From Bacillota bacterium (GTDB lineage: Bacteria > Bacillota > Clostridia > Christensenellales > SZUA-584): a stretch of 55,194 nt of DNA. A program made the translations under genes and the position numbers. Positions 1 through 7,590 of the stretch are shown here, one piece after another. The stretch is from assembly GCA_023415915.1 (NCBI GenBank), contig JAEZIZ010000085.1, positions 1-55,194 on the forward strand, in the 5' to 3' direction. How positions within the stretch are numbered: the stretch's first letter is position 1; each line of letters opens with the position of its first letter. Under the pieces are notes generated by a model. It made no database searches. It was not told where the DNA came from and saw only the letters and a list, made by a program, of their open reading frames with translations.

Positions 1-414
1 AGGTTCTCTTGCTTGTATTTTTTAGGCAGTCAGCATCGGCTTTCTTACCTTACATACAAGCGCGCTCTTTAAAGAGCGCTCAACTATATTACCAAATCCC
101 ACGCTATATTGTCAACACTCTTTTGCATATACATTTTACGTTTTTATAAAATAAATTATGTACAATATTATATAGCTAAAGCGGCTGCATGAAGAACGGG
201 CAATAAAGCTTTAACAACTTTTAGCCAAGGGCTATTGAACGGATAGCCTTTTGTAAGACTTAAGCTATGACTATTTGCAGCTTTTGTGTTTTCATTATTC
301 ATTTTAACATATTGCGGCGGGCCGCATTCCCCTATTTTAATGCCGCTTCGTTCTAAAGCGCGTCTTTTTATGAAATTTTTAAAATTAAATATTGAAAATT
401 GCAATCTTTTTTTA
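1..414. other. Intergenic/upstream region, no convincing gene
   Basis: This is A/T-rich DNA with no open frame that has both a plausible start and a ribosome binding site. A frame on the minus strand (302 down to 168) would give a 44-residue peptide ending in a hydrophobic stretch (WLKVVKALLPVLHAAALAI), but no Shine-Dalgarno sequence precedes its ATG, so I do not call it. A perfect palindrome, AGCGCTCTTTAAAGAGCGCT, lies at about 64-83. It could be the end of a terminator or operator of a gene outside the window. Confidence 0.4.
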
Positions 415-442
415 TTGACTTTAATATAATATAATGTATAAT
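415..442 (+). promoter_or_regulatory. Sigma-A type promoter of glnN
   Basis: The -35 is TTGACT (415-420), followed by a 16-nt spacer and a -10 TATAAT (437-442). Two overlapping TATAAT hexamers also lie at 425-430 and 430-435. Transcription would start near 450 and run into a leader hairpin and then glnN. Confidence 0.6.
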
Positions 443-467
443 ATATCTAAGCGTATATTTTGAAACG

Positions 468-507
468 AAGACGTTTCCAACTATTTTTTTGGAGCGTCTT
501 TTTTTAT
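468..507 (+). terminator. Leader terminator (attenuator candidate) before glnN
   Basis: AAGACG (468-473) pairs with CGTCTT (495-500), with an inner TCC/GGA helix, and the stem is followed at once by TTTTTATTT. It lies between the promoter (TSS about 450) and the glnN ribosome binding site (519-524). It therefore looks like an intrinsic terminator that transcription must pass to express the synthetase. No long riboswitch fits in the roughly 20 nt before the stem, so regulation by a protein or anti-terminator is more likely than by a ligand-binding aptamer. Confidence 0.5.
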
Positions 508-530
508 TTAATATTTTAGGAGGGATTCAT

Positions 531-2612
531 ATGTCGAACTGCACAATACTCTCGCCTGAAGAGATATTCGGGGAATGTGTTTTCAGCGAATGCGTTATGA
601 AAGCAAGGCTTTCAAAAACAACGTTCAAAACGCTTAAAGAAACTATAGAGTCGGGAGTACCGCTTGACTCGTCGATAGCGGACGAGGTCGCATGCGCGAT
701 GAAGGCGTGGGCAATAGAAAAAGGCGCGACACACTTTACGCACTGGTTTCAGCCGATGACGGGAATTACCGCGGAAAAACACGACGCGTTTATTTCGCCG
801 CTGGGCGACGGGCGCGTCATTATGGAGTTTTCGGGCAAAGAGCTGATAAAAGGGGAGCCGGACGCATCGTCGTTCCCGTCGGGGGGCCTCCGCGAAACGG
901 CGGCCGCGAGAGGCTACACGGCATGGGACTGCACGTCTCCCGCGTTTATTAAGGAAGGGACTCTGTATATACCCACCGCGTTCTTCTCGTACACCGGCGA
1001 AATACTCGACAAAAAGGCTCCTTTGCTTCGCAGCGTCGAGGCATTAAGCAAACACGCCTTGCGCGTATTAAAGGCTTTGGGCAACACTACGTCAAAGCAG
1101 GTAATAGCGACCGTCGGCCCCGAGCAGGAATACTTCCTTATAAACAGGGAGCTTTATCAAAAAAGGCTCGACCTCGTGATGACCGGCCGTACGCTGTTTG
1201 GCTCAAAACCGCCCAAGGGTCAGGAGCTTGAAGACCAGTATTTTGCACGGCTGCGCATAAAGATAATCGAGTTTATGCACGATCTCGACAGGGAGCTTTG
1301 GAAGCTCGGAATCACCGCTAAGACGAAGCACAACGAGGTCGCTCCCGCACAGCACGAGCTTGCAATAATATTCGACCCGGCAAGCGTCGCCGCGGACCAC
1401 AACCTGCTCGTTATGGAAATGATGCGCAAAGTCGCCAAGCGCCACGGCCTTGCCGCGCTGCTGCACGAAAAACCTTTCGCGGGCGTCAACGGCAGCGGCA
1501 AGCACTTAAACTGGTCTATGGCCACCAACGACGGGCTCAACCTGCTCGATCCGGGAAGCGACCCCGCGTCCAACGTTCAGTTCTTAACTTTTCTCGCGGC
1601 GATAATAAAAGCCGTCGACGAATACGCCGACATACTGCGGCTTTCAATAGCGAGCGCGGGCAACGACCACCGTCTGGGCGCAAATGAAGCCCCTCCGGCA
1701 ATCGTCTCGATATTCGTGGGCGAAGAGCTGCAGGGCATAATCGATTCGCTGACAAACGGCAAAGCATATTCGTGCAACGGCCGTATAAAGACCAACCTCG
1801 GAGTATCGTCGCTGCCGGTAATCACCGAAGACTCTACGGATCGGAACAGAACGTCGCCATTCGCGTTTACGGGCAACAAGTTTGAGTTCCGCATGTGCGG
1901 CTCGTCCACTAATATCGCCGAGCCGTGCTTCGTGCTCAACACCGCCGTAGCGAAGATACTGTCCGATATAGCGGATGTGCTCGAAAAAGCGCCCGACGCA
2001 ACGGCAGCCGCTTCCGGCATCGTCAAGGATTACATTTCGCAGCACAAGAGGATAATATTCAACGGCAACAATTATACCGAAGAGTGGGTAGAAGAGGCGG
2101 CGCGGCGCGGACTTTCCAACATAGGCAACACCGTGCTCGCGATAAAGCAATTGAAAACCGAGAAAAATGCCGCCGTATTCAGGGATATGGGCGTACTCAA
2201 CGAAAAAGAACTCGAGTCGCGCTACGAGATACTGCTCGAGAACTATTCCAAGACGATAAACGTTGAGGCGCTGACGCTCATTGCGATGATGGACCGCCAG
2301 CTCGTACCGGCCGTGTTCAGCTACGCGTTAAAGCTTTCAGAAGTCTCGCTGAAAACCGGCAGCAAAGCCGCTTCAAAGCGACTTGACAAGCTTACCAAAC
2401 TCGCTGACGCGATGGATGCAAAACTGTCCGACCTTAAAAGCGCTTTAAGCGGAGCTGCCGCCCAAGACGCGTACCAAACCGCGCTGAATTACCGCAAGAA
2501 CGTCGTAAGCGCTATGGAAGCGGCGCGCGTCGTAATCGACGAGGCTGAACAGCTCATGCCTGCCGACGTCTGGCCCGTGCCGGTATACGCCGACCTGCTG
2601 TTCAAAGTTTGA
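531..2612 (+). CDS. glnN: Type III glutamine synthetase (GlnN)
   Basis: This enzyme makes glutamine from glutamate, ammonia and ATP in the cytoplasm. The product is about 693 residues, the usual size for GSIII dodecamers and much longer than GSI (about 450). Recognisable blocks include the FTHWFQPMTG segment near residue 70, the GPEQEYF metal-binding segment near residue 200, the HNEVAPAQHE block, the FAGVNGSGKHLNWS ATP loop, and NDHRLGANEAPPAI. The start is the ATG at 531 with AGGAGG ten bases upstream, not the earlier TTG-type start at 489, which lies in the leader terminator. It is monocistronic, behind its own promoter and leader terminator and ahead of a strong terminator. No nitrogen regulator gene is adjacent. 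Confidence 0.95.
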   Translation: MSNCTILSPEEIFGECVFSECVMKARLSKTTFKTLKETIESGVPLDSSIADEVACAMKAWAIEKGATHFTHWFQPMTGITAEKHDAFISPLGDGRVIMEFSGKELIKGEPDASSFPSGGLRETAAARGYTAWDCTSPAFIKEGTLYIPTAFFSYTGEILDKKAPLLRSVEALSKHALRVLKALGNTTSKQVIATVGPEQEYFLINRELYQKRLDLVMTGRTLFGSKPPKGQELEDQYFARLRIKIIEFMHDLDRELWKLGITAKTKHNEVAPAQHELAIIFDPASVAADHNLLVMEMMRKVAKRHGLAALLHEKPFAGVNGSGKHLNWSMATNDGLNLLDPGSDPASNVQFLTFLAAIIKAVDEYADILRLSIASAGNDHRLGANEAPPAIVSIFVGEELQGIIDSLTNGKAYSCNGRIKTNLGVSSLPVITEDSTDRNRTSPFAFTGNKFEFRMCGSSTNIAEPCFVLNTAVAKILSDIADVLEKAPDATAAASGIVKDYISQHKRIIFNGNNYTEEWVEEAARRGLSNIGNTVLAIKQLKTEKNAAVFRDMGVLNEKELESRYEILLENYSKTINVEALTLIAMMDRQLVPAVFSYALKLSEVSLKTGSKAASKRLDKLTKLADAMDAKLSDLKSALSGAAAQDAYQTALNYRKNVVSAMEAARVVIDEAEQLMPADVWPVPVYADLLFKV

Positions 2613-2628
2613 TTTCGATTTAAGCCCC

Positions 2629-2656
2629 AAAAAGCCCTGCTTAGCGGGGCTTTTTA
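2629..2656 (+). terminator. Intrinsic terminator of glnN
   Basis: AAAAAGCCC (2629-2637) pairs with GGGCTTTTT (2647-2655), extended by an inner GC pair around a TTA loop. The stem ends in a T tract 17 bases after the glnN stop. Confidence 0.85.
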
Positions 2657-2674
2657 AGTGTCGACACCCCCTTC

Positions 2675-2760
2675 TGTCATTCCGAGCTTGCGAGGAATCC
2701 CATGGAAAGTGCTCTAAACAAGGGAATTCTTCAGTCGCTACATTCCTTCAGAATGACAGA
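2675..2760 (+). repeat. MITE-like dispersed repeat (TGTCATTC...GAATGACA), copy 1
   Basis: The element begins TGTCATTCCGAGCTTGCGAG and ends CCTTCAGAATGACAG, so its termini are inverted repeats. The first 31 bases recur exactly, in reverse orientation, at 15806-15836, and the interior of that copy is also alignable. It sits between two similar terminators (2629-2656 and 2780-2806). An open frame running through it is a by-product of the repeat. Confidence 0.65.
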
Positions 2761-2779
2761 TATACATTTTGACATTCTT

Positions 2780-2806
2780 AAGCCCTGCATACGCAGGGCT
2801 TTTTTG
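2780..2806 (+). terminator. Second terminator downstream of glnN
   Basis: AAGCCCTGC (2780-2788) and GCAGGGCTT (2793-2801) form a 9-bp stem with an ATAC loop, followed by TTTT. It is near-identical in stem sequence to the terminator at 2629-2656, so the two bracket the repeat between them. Confidence 0.75.
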
Positions 2807-2955
2807 TTGTCCAAATATCATGATTACGTATTGCTTTTAACAGAATCCCACCCGCCTGAATATGATTTACTATCACCTGATAATCGTTAGGGTGATCGGC
2901 AAAACGAGGGAAACGGATATATTCCCGCAATGCCGGAAACGGAGGAATGCTATAC

Positions 2956-3492
2956 ATGAACGAAAACCAATCATCCGAAGCAAGAAACGACCTTAGGTTT
3001 ACGAGGATAGAACGCAAAGCGGACCGTCAAGCGCCTGACGCTCTAAATACGGGGTCCCCAAAAAGCCATGAGGCTTTTTGGGGTGTAAATATGACTCCTG
3101 GAACTCAGGCGATAACTTCGGCGAGGACGCCGCTTACGCCCGCAATATTCGAAACCGTTCAGCAGCCGCAATGCGGCGCGCAGCAAAACATATATACGCC
3201 TCGTCCCCAGCAACAAAACGAATTCTCTCCCGCGCAGCCGACTTTAACCACGGAGGCTACCGAAACGCCCACGGTGCTGGCAAGCGCATATTATTCAGCA
3301 GGCTTTCTTAGAAATTTCATAGGCTACAACATGAGGGTGGAGTTCGTTTTGGGAACGAGCGGAGGGTTTACCGACAGGACGGGCGTGCTGAAGGAAGTGG
3401 GTGCGAGCTATATAGTGCTGCAGCCCACGGATACCGACGATCTTCTGATGTGCGATCTTTACTCGATAAAGTTCGTAACTATATTCGGGTAA
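2956..3492 (+). CDS. Small Q/P-rich protein with GerQ/spore-coat-like C-terminal domain
   Basis: About 178 residues with no signal peptide. The middle is rich in Gln, Pro and Thr (for example QQPQCGAQQNIYTPRPQQQN). The last 65 residues (FLRNFIGYNMRVEF...GVLKEVGASYIVLQ...LYSIKFVTIF) look like the small beta-barrel domain of GerQ-type coat proteins; this is family resemblance by eye, not a proven match. ATG 2956 is preferred because GGAGG lies ten bases upstream; ATG 2947 is too close to it. A 43-bp hairpin repeat (3048-3090) lies in frame and would be translated as GSPKSHEAFWGVN. ATG 3091 directly after the repeat, with GGGGTG in front, is an alternative start that would place the repeat in the leader. 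Confidence 0.55.
   Translation: MNENQSSEARNDLRFTRIERKADRQAPDALNTGSPKSHEAFWGVNMTPGTQAITSARTPLTPAIFETVQQPQCGAQQNIYTPRPQQQNEFSPAQPTLTTEATETPTVLASAYYSAGFLRNFIGYNMRVEFVLGTSGGFTDRTGVLKEVGASYIVLQPTDTDDLLMCDLYSIKFVTIFG
3048..3090 (+). repeat. GGGGTCCCC hairpin repeat, copy 1 (inside a reading frame)
   Basis: A perfect 12-bp stem CCCCAAAAAGCC/GGCTTTTTGGGG (3056-3067 with 3072-3083) and loop ATGA, preceded by TACGGGGT and followed by TGTAAAT. It is the longest fully paired copy of the family in this window. Confidence 0.85.
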
Positions 3493-3585
3493 AAACAAAC
3501 AGTTTAAGGCGAATTGCGTATCTTGCCGCCGGGCGGGCAACATAATACCGGGATTCCCAAGATCTAAGCATTTGGGAGTGACAGC

Positions 3586-4071
3586 ATGTTGATAGGCGTA
3601 CTCTCCGATACGCATATGCCGCGCAAAGCCGCCAATCTGCCCGGCGCGGTTTTGCGCGCCTTCGAGCATGCCGATGCCATAATACACGCGGGCGATATAT
3701 CGTACATTGGCGTGTTGCGCGCGCTTGAAGCGCTCGCACCCATTGCAGCCGTTGCGGACAATACCGACCCGCCGGATTTACAGGAGCTGTTGGGCAGGAA
3801 AAAGCTGATAACGCTTGGCGGTTTTAAAGTCGGCATAATACACGGCGACGGCAAAGGAGGCAGTACAGCGGACCGGGCCGCGCGGGCATTCGAACACGAG
3901 CTTACCGATATCATAATATTCGGGCACAGCCATATGCCGTTTTGCGGCATTCACCTGGGAAAGCTGCTTTTCAACCCCGGCTCGCCCACCGACAAGCGAA
4001 GAAACAGGTACTATTCTTTTGGAATCATAGAAGTTGGAAAAACAATATCCCCCCTACATCATATATTTTGA
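3586..4071 (+). CDS. Calcineurin-like metallophosphoesterase, YfcE/MJ0936 family
   Basis: A 161-residue two-metal phosphodiesterase. Visible motifs are GVLSDTH (residues 4-10, metal ligands D and H), HAGDI (bridging Asp), a degenerate NxD segment AVADNTD, IIHGDG where the family usually has a His pair, and the final GHSHMP. The length is standard for the family. Such enzymes hydrolyse small phosphodiesters in vitro; the physiological substrate cannot be read from the sequence. It may be co-transcribed with the preceding gene (93-nt gap). Confidence 0.85.
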   Translation: MLIGVLSDTHMPRKAANLPGAVLRAFEHADAIIHAGDISYIGVLRALEALAPIAAVADNTDPPDLQELLGRKKLITLGGFKVGIIHGDGKGGSTADRAARAFEHELTDIIIFGHSHMPFCGIHLGKLLFNPGSPTDKRRNRYYSFGIIEVGKTISPLHHIF

Positions 4072-4177
4072 CGTTAACTAAAAATAAAAAAGAGCTCATT
4101 ATAACGTCTGACATAAGCATTTGTTTATCCTGATATTAAAAATATTAATAGATATATTAATAATATAAATTTTAATA

Positions 4178-4206
4178 TTGACATATTTAATTATTCGTGC
4201 TATATA
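4178..4206 (+). promoter_or_regulatory. Promoter of the DUF2089-yvlD operon
   Basis: TTGACA (4178-4183), a 17-nt spacer and TATATA (4201-4206) give a near-consensus sigma-A promoter. It is embedded in a very A/T-rich block with imperfect inverted repeats (ATTAATA...TATTAAT), which could be an operator. Confidence 0.7.
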
Positions 4207-4237
4207 CAATATATAAAATCAATATGGAGATAAGCTT

Positions 4238-4612
4238 ATGAACAGAAAAGCGCCGTCAATCTGCCCGGTATGCGGCGGACAGTATGAAACAACACAACTT
4301 ACATGCAGCAATTGCAGGAGCGAGCTTAAAGGTTCGTTCAGCGGCTGCGATTTCTGCAAGCTCACCGAAGAGGAATCGCTCTTTGTGCTGACATTTTTAA
4401 AATGCCGCGGAAGCATAAAGGACGTGGAGAAAAGCATGGGCATTTCCTACCCCACGGTACGCAGCAGGCTGGACGCCGTAATTAAACGGCTGGGGCTGGA
4501 GAGCAGCATGTCTTCAGACGAGCTAAGGGAAGAGCGAAAGCACATATTCGACCGGCTGGACAAAGGTGAAATCACCGCCGATGAGGCGGCTGAACTTTTA
4601 AAGAATTTATAA
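4238..4612 (+). CDS. DUF2089 family zinc-ribbon/HTH protein
   Basis: A 124-residue cytoplasmic protein. The N-terminus has a four-cysteine zinc ribbon (CPVC at 10-13, CSNC around 28-31). A sigma-70 region-4-like helix-turn-helix follows (GSIKDVEKSMGISYPTVRSRLDAVIKRLG). The last 30 residues (ERKHIFDRLDKGEITADEAAELLKNL) form a SHOCT-like short helix pair resembling the start of the next protein. DUF2089 proteins commonly head operons with SHOCT-like and YvlB/YvlD proteins and are thought to be regulators. It is the first gene of a four-gene operon with its own promoter. Confidence 0.85.
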   Translation: MNRKAPSICPVCGGQYETTQLTCSNCRSELKGSFSGCDFCKLTEEESLFVLTFLKCRGSIKDVEKSMGISYPTVRSRLDAVIKRLGLESSMSSDELREERKHIFDRLDKGEITADEAAELLKNL

Positions 4613-4628
4613 AAGGAAGGTAAAAGAA

Positions 4629-5042
4629 ATGAACGAAGAAGTACTCAGGATATTGGAGATGGTAAAAAGCGGCCGCATAACCCCCGAGGAAGGCGAAAAG
4701 CTATTAAGCGCCATAGGCCAGGGAAGCGAAGAGGGTAAGACCCCGGCGGGCAAACGCACGATGCTGCGCGTGCGCGTCGACGTTAAAGACCCCGAGAAGA
4801 GCGAGCAGGCAAAAGTCAACGTAAACGTGCCGCTCGCAATAGCAAAAAAGGCGATGGGCCTTTTGTCGCTGATACCCAAGGAAGCGAAAGCTGAGCTTGA
4901 GCAAAGCGGCATCGACTTAAGCCAGATAGACTTAAAAGGCCTAATTGAGATGTTCGAAGACGGGGAGATAAACGAGGATCTTGTTGACATAGTTACCGGC
5001 GACGAACGGAAGGGCGCCACGGTGAAGGTATATGTTGACTAG
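4629..5042 (+). CDS. SHOCT-like domain protein (YvlB N-terminal type)
   Basis: 137 residues. The first 30 (MNEEVLRILEMVKSGRITPEEGEKLLSAIG) match the SHOCT-like helical pair found at the N-terminus of YvlB-type proteins. The rest is charged and soluble (TMLRVRVDVKDPEKSEQAKVNVNVPLAIAKKAM) and appears to be a short version of the adhesin-like part. An AAGGAAGG ribosome binding site supports ATG 4629, 16 nt after the preceding stop. Its tail overlaps the next gene by 11 nt, so translation is probably coupled. The function is unknown; the context suggests envelope-stress sensing. Confidence 0.75.
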   Translation: MNEEVLRILEMVKSGRITPEEGEKLLSAIGQGSEEGKTPAGKRTMLRVRVDVKDPEKSEQAKVNVNVPLAIAKKAMGLLSLIPKEAKAELEQSGIDLSQIDLKGLIEMFEDGEINEDLVDIVTGDERKGATVKVYVD

Positions 5043-5307
5043 AAAAGCTTCGTTAGTGCTCATATCCGTGCGCATAAAGTGGTTCCCGATATTCCTTATC
5101 GTGCCCTTTCGCTGTGTAAACGAAGTGCTGGAAGGGATAATGGACATAATGTCGCTGTTCAGGCGTATAAGCGGCAAGATATTCGCGGGGCTGTACGCGG
5201 CGGAAAATATGATAATGCTGGTGCAGAGTTACGGCTCACTCGATTTTGTGGACGTAGACGTAAAATCTCCCGAGGCGCGCGTCAAGGTAAAAGTTTTGTT
5301 GAGGTGA
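5032..5307 (+). CDS. Hypothetical small membrane-associated protein
   Basis: 91 residues that I do not recognise. There is a hydrophobic N-terminal half (SLVLISVRIKWFPIFLIVPF) that may be a membrane helix, then an amphipathic stretch, and a beta-like C-terminus (VDVDVKSPEARVKVKVLLR). It overlaps the preceding gene by 11 nt and is followed by yvlD five nt later. It is therefore clearly part of the same operon, although its function cannot be stated. TTG 5035 is an alternative start. Confidence 0.6.
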   Translation: MLTRKASLVLISVRIKWFPIFLIVPFRCVNEVLEGIMDIMSLFRRISGKIFAGLYAAENMIMLVQSYGSLDFVDVDVKSPEARVKVKVLLR

Positions 5308-5312
5308 TATAA

Positions 5313-5681
5313 ATGTTTCTGTTACGCTATTCGATAAAAGCCGTGCTTTATTTCGGGGTGCTGCTCGTGGCCACGGCGATAGGACTGCTGCCTCCCGTAA
5401 ATACGCCTGCGCTTATCGCACCCGCGCTAGTGCTCGCCGCTGTAAACACGCTTTTGCGCCCGCTGCTTGTAATGATAGCGCTGCCGCTTAACTTATTTAC
5501 GTTCGGCATAGCGAGCGTGTTCGCAAACCTGCTGACTCTTGTGATAGCGAACGGCATAGTCGGCGGTACTGTGACAAGCGGATTTTGGGCGATGCTGCTT
5601 GTGGCGCTCGTGATAATGCTCGTAGACGATGCCGTGCGCGCCGTGCGCCACGCGCATACTATGCGCAAAGCAAACGCATAA
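5313..5681 (+). CDS. Phage holin family 4 / YvlD-like membrane protein
   Basis: 122 residues with four hydrophobic segments (residues 9-25, 31-47, 52-80 and 85-103) and the family signature NTPALIAPALVLAAVNTLLRPLL. YvlD-like proteins are short polytopic inner-membrane proteins of unknown mechanism, named for distant similarity to holins. This is the last gene of the DUF2089 operon and a strong terminator follows. A phage origin is not implied by the context. Confidence 0.85.
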   Translation: MFLLRYSIKAVLYFGVLLVATAIGLLPPVNTPALIAPALVLAAVNTLLRPLLVMIALPLNLFTFGIASVFANLLTLVIANGIVGGTVTSGFWAMLLVALVIMLVDDAVRAVRHAHTMRKANA

Positions 5682-5702
5682 AAGCCCGTCTAAAATTGTA
5701 AG

Positions 5703-5757
5703 CGCGGGGCAGGCGGAAATGCCCCGCCGGGTCTGGTTAAAACCGGCCCTTTTTTAT
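5703..5757 (+). terminator. Double-hairpin terminator of the yvlD operon
   Basis: GCGGGGCA...TGCCCCGC forms a first hairpin. A second one around CTGGTT-AAA-ACCGG (about 5732-5747) is followed by CCCTTTTTTATTT, which supplies the U tract. Confidence 0.75.
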
Positions 5758-5843
5758 TTACGCTTATTTGTCCCGAAGAGCCTCGCGGTATTTTAAGGAC
5801 CCCGAATCAGCTCCGATTTATAAATCCCCGTTACCCTTGGCTG

Positions 5844-5872
5844 TTGACAAATTAGGGCAAACAACCGATAAT
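5844..5872 (+). promoter_or_regulatory. Promoter of fhs
   Basis: TTGACA (5844-5849), a 17-nt spacer and GATAAT (5867-5872). The start would fall near 5879, giving a short leader with an AAAGGTG ribosome binding site. Confidence 0.65.
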
Positions 5873-5905
5873 TAAAATCCACAACGTCCAGAAAGGTGAA
5901 AATAC

Positions 5906-7582
5906 ATGCCGCATAAAACCGATCTTGAAATCGCAAGGGAAGCAAATATACAGTCAATATGGGATATAGCGCAAAACGCTGGCATAGAGCCGCACGAGCT
6001 AATACCGTACGGCACCAACAAGGCTAAAGTATCGCTTAACATACAGGAGCGCATAAAGGACAACCCTTGCGGCAAGCTCATACTGGTTTCCGCGATTAAC
6101 CCCACGCCTTCAGGCGAAGGCAAGACGACTATGTCGATAGGCCTCTCGGACGCATTGCGGCGCTTAGGACAAAAGTCGTTCCTCGCATTGCGCGAGCCTT
6201 CCTTAGGCCCCGTTTTCGGCATAAAGGGCGGCGCTGCGGGCGGCGGCTATTCGCAGGTAATACCAATGGAGGACATCAACCTTCATTTCACGGGCGACAT
6301 ACATGCAATCACTGCGGCAAACAACCTTTTGTGCGCGCTGGTGGACAACCACATATTCCAGGGCAACACGCTGGGCATAGACCCGCGCAACATATCGATA
6401 AAGCGCTGCATGGACGTAAACGACCGGCAGCTGCGCAACATCACGTGCGGGCTCGGAGGGCTCCCCAACGGCATGCCGCGCGAGGACGGCTTTGACATAA
6501 CCGCAGCTTCCGAAGTAATGGCGGTGCTGTGCCTCTCGTCGGGCATACGCGATTTAAAGGAGCGGCTCGGGCGCATAAAGATAGGCTACACGTTCGATAA
6601 AAAGCCGGTGACCGCTTCCGACTTGAAGGCGGAAGGCGCAATGGCGCTGCTGCTTAAAGACGCGATACAGCCCAACCTAGTGCAGACGCTGGAGGGAACG
6701 CCGGTGTTCATACACGGCGGGCCGTTTGCCAACATAGCGCACGGCTGCAACAGCGTAATAGCGACAAAGACGGCGTTAAAACTCGCAGATTGGGTGGTGA
6801 CTGAAGCGGGCTTCGGCGCGGACCTCGGCGCGGAGAAGTTTCTCGACATTAAATGCCGCCAGACCGGGCTGTGGCCGAGCGCCGTAGTATTGGTGGCGAC
6901 ATTAAGAGCTTTAAAGTTCCACGGAGGCCTTAAAAAAGGCGAATGGGACAGGCCCGACGCCGAGGCGCTGAAAAAAGGCTTTTCCAACCTTGAAAAGCAC
7001 ATAGAGAATATTACGGGAGTATACGGACTGCCCGTGGTCGTGGCTATAAACCGCTTTGAAAATGACTCAGAAGATGAAATTTCGTTGCTTAGGCAGATGT
7101 GCGCCGGCATGGGCGTAGCGGCCGTACCCGCCACCGTATGGCAGCGCGGTGGTGCGGGCGGCGAAGAACTGGCTTGCGCCGTTATGCAGGCGGCGCGGCA
7201 AAAAAGCGAACCGCGTTTCCCCTATTCGCTCTCCGACAGCCTGCAGGTAAAGATAAACGCGCTTGCGAGGAAGATATACGGCGCCTCCGAGGTGCACTAC
7301 AGCGCCGACGTACTGCGCAGTATAGAGCACCTTGCCGAGAACGGCTTCGTCGGCTTGCCGATATGCGTCGCCAAAACGCAGTATTCGCTTTCCGACGACT
7401 CGGAAAAGCTGGGCCGCCCCGAAAACTTCATAATGACGGTGCGCGCGCTCAAGGTCTCGGCGGGCGCGGGCTTCGTTGTCGCGTACGCGGGCAAGATGAT
7501 GACCATGCCGGGGCTTCCCAAAGTGCCTGCCGCCGAGAACATGACGATAGACGACTCGGGCAACGTGGAAGGACTGTTCTAG
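5906..7582 (+). CDS. fhs: Formate-tetrahydrofolate ligase
   Basis: This enzyme makes 10-formyl-THF from formate, THF and ATP. It is the entry step of the methyl branch of the Wood-Ljungdahl pathway and a one-carbon source for purines. The 558 residues are the usual length. Key motifs are the P-loop-like NPTPSGEGKTTMSIGLSDALR (about residues 70-90), REPSLGPVFGIKGGAAGGGYSQV and the IHGGPFANIAHGCNS block. No other Wood-Ljungdahl gene lies nearby, so acetogenesis cannot be inferred. The convergent small gene begins only 8 nt after the stop. Confidence 0.95.
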   Translation: MPHKTDLEIAREANIQSIWDIAQNAGIEPHELIPYGTNKAKVSLNIQERIKDNPCGKLILVSAINPTPSGEGKTTMSIGLSDALRRLGQKSFLALREPSLGPVFGIKGGAAGGGYSQVIPMEDINLHFTGDIHAITAANNLLCALVDNHIFQGNTLGIDPRNISIKRCMDVNDRQLRNITCGLGGLPNGMPREDGFDITAASEVMAVLCLSSGIRDLKERLGRIKIGYTFDKKPVTASDLKAEGAMALLLKDAIQPNLVQTLEGTPVFIHGGPFANIAHGCNSVIATKTALKLADWVVTEAGFGADLGAEKFLDIKCRQTGLWPSAVVLVATLRALKFHGGLKKGEWDRPDAEALKKGFSNLEKHIENITGVYGLPVVVAINRFENDSEDEISLLRQMCAGMGVAAVPATVWQRGGAGGEELACAVMQAARQKSEPRFPYSLSDSLQVKINALARKIYGASEVHYSADVLRSIEHLAENGFVGLPICVAKTQYSLSDDSEKLGRPENFIMTVRALKVSAGAGFVVAYAGKMMTMPGLPKVPAAENMTIDDSGNVEGLF

Positions 7583-7590
7583 CTCAAGGG

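Noticed and set aside
168..302. Minus-strand frame of 44-78 residues upstream of glnN with hydrophobic C-terminus
   Set aside because: No ribosome binding site, TTG or unsupported ATG start, and A/T-rich low-complexity composition; described only as part of the upstream region.
692..952. Frames inside glnN and on its opposite strand
   Set aside because: They lie fully within a well-supported gene in another frame; GC-skewed third positions create them.
2702..2890. 62-residue plus-strand frame after glnN
   Set aside because: It runs through the MITE-like repeat and a terminator and has no ribosome binding site.
5313..5681. Holin-family protein as a prophage remnant
   Set aside because: It belongs to the YvlD type in a DUF2089 operon; no phage genes adjoin.
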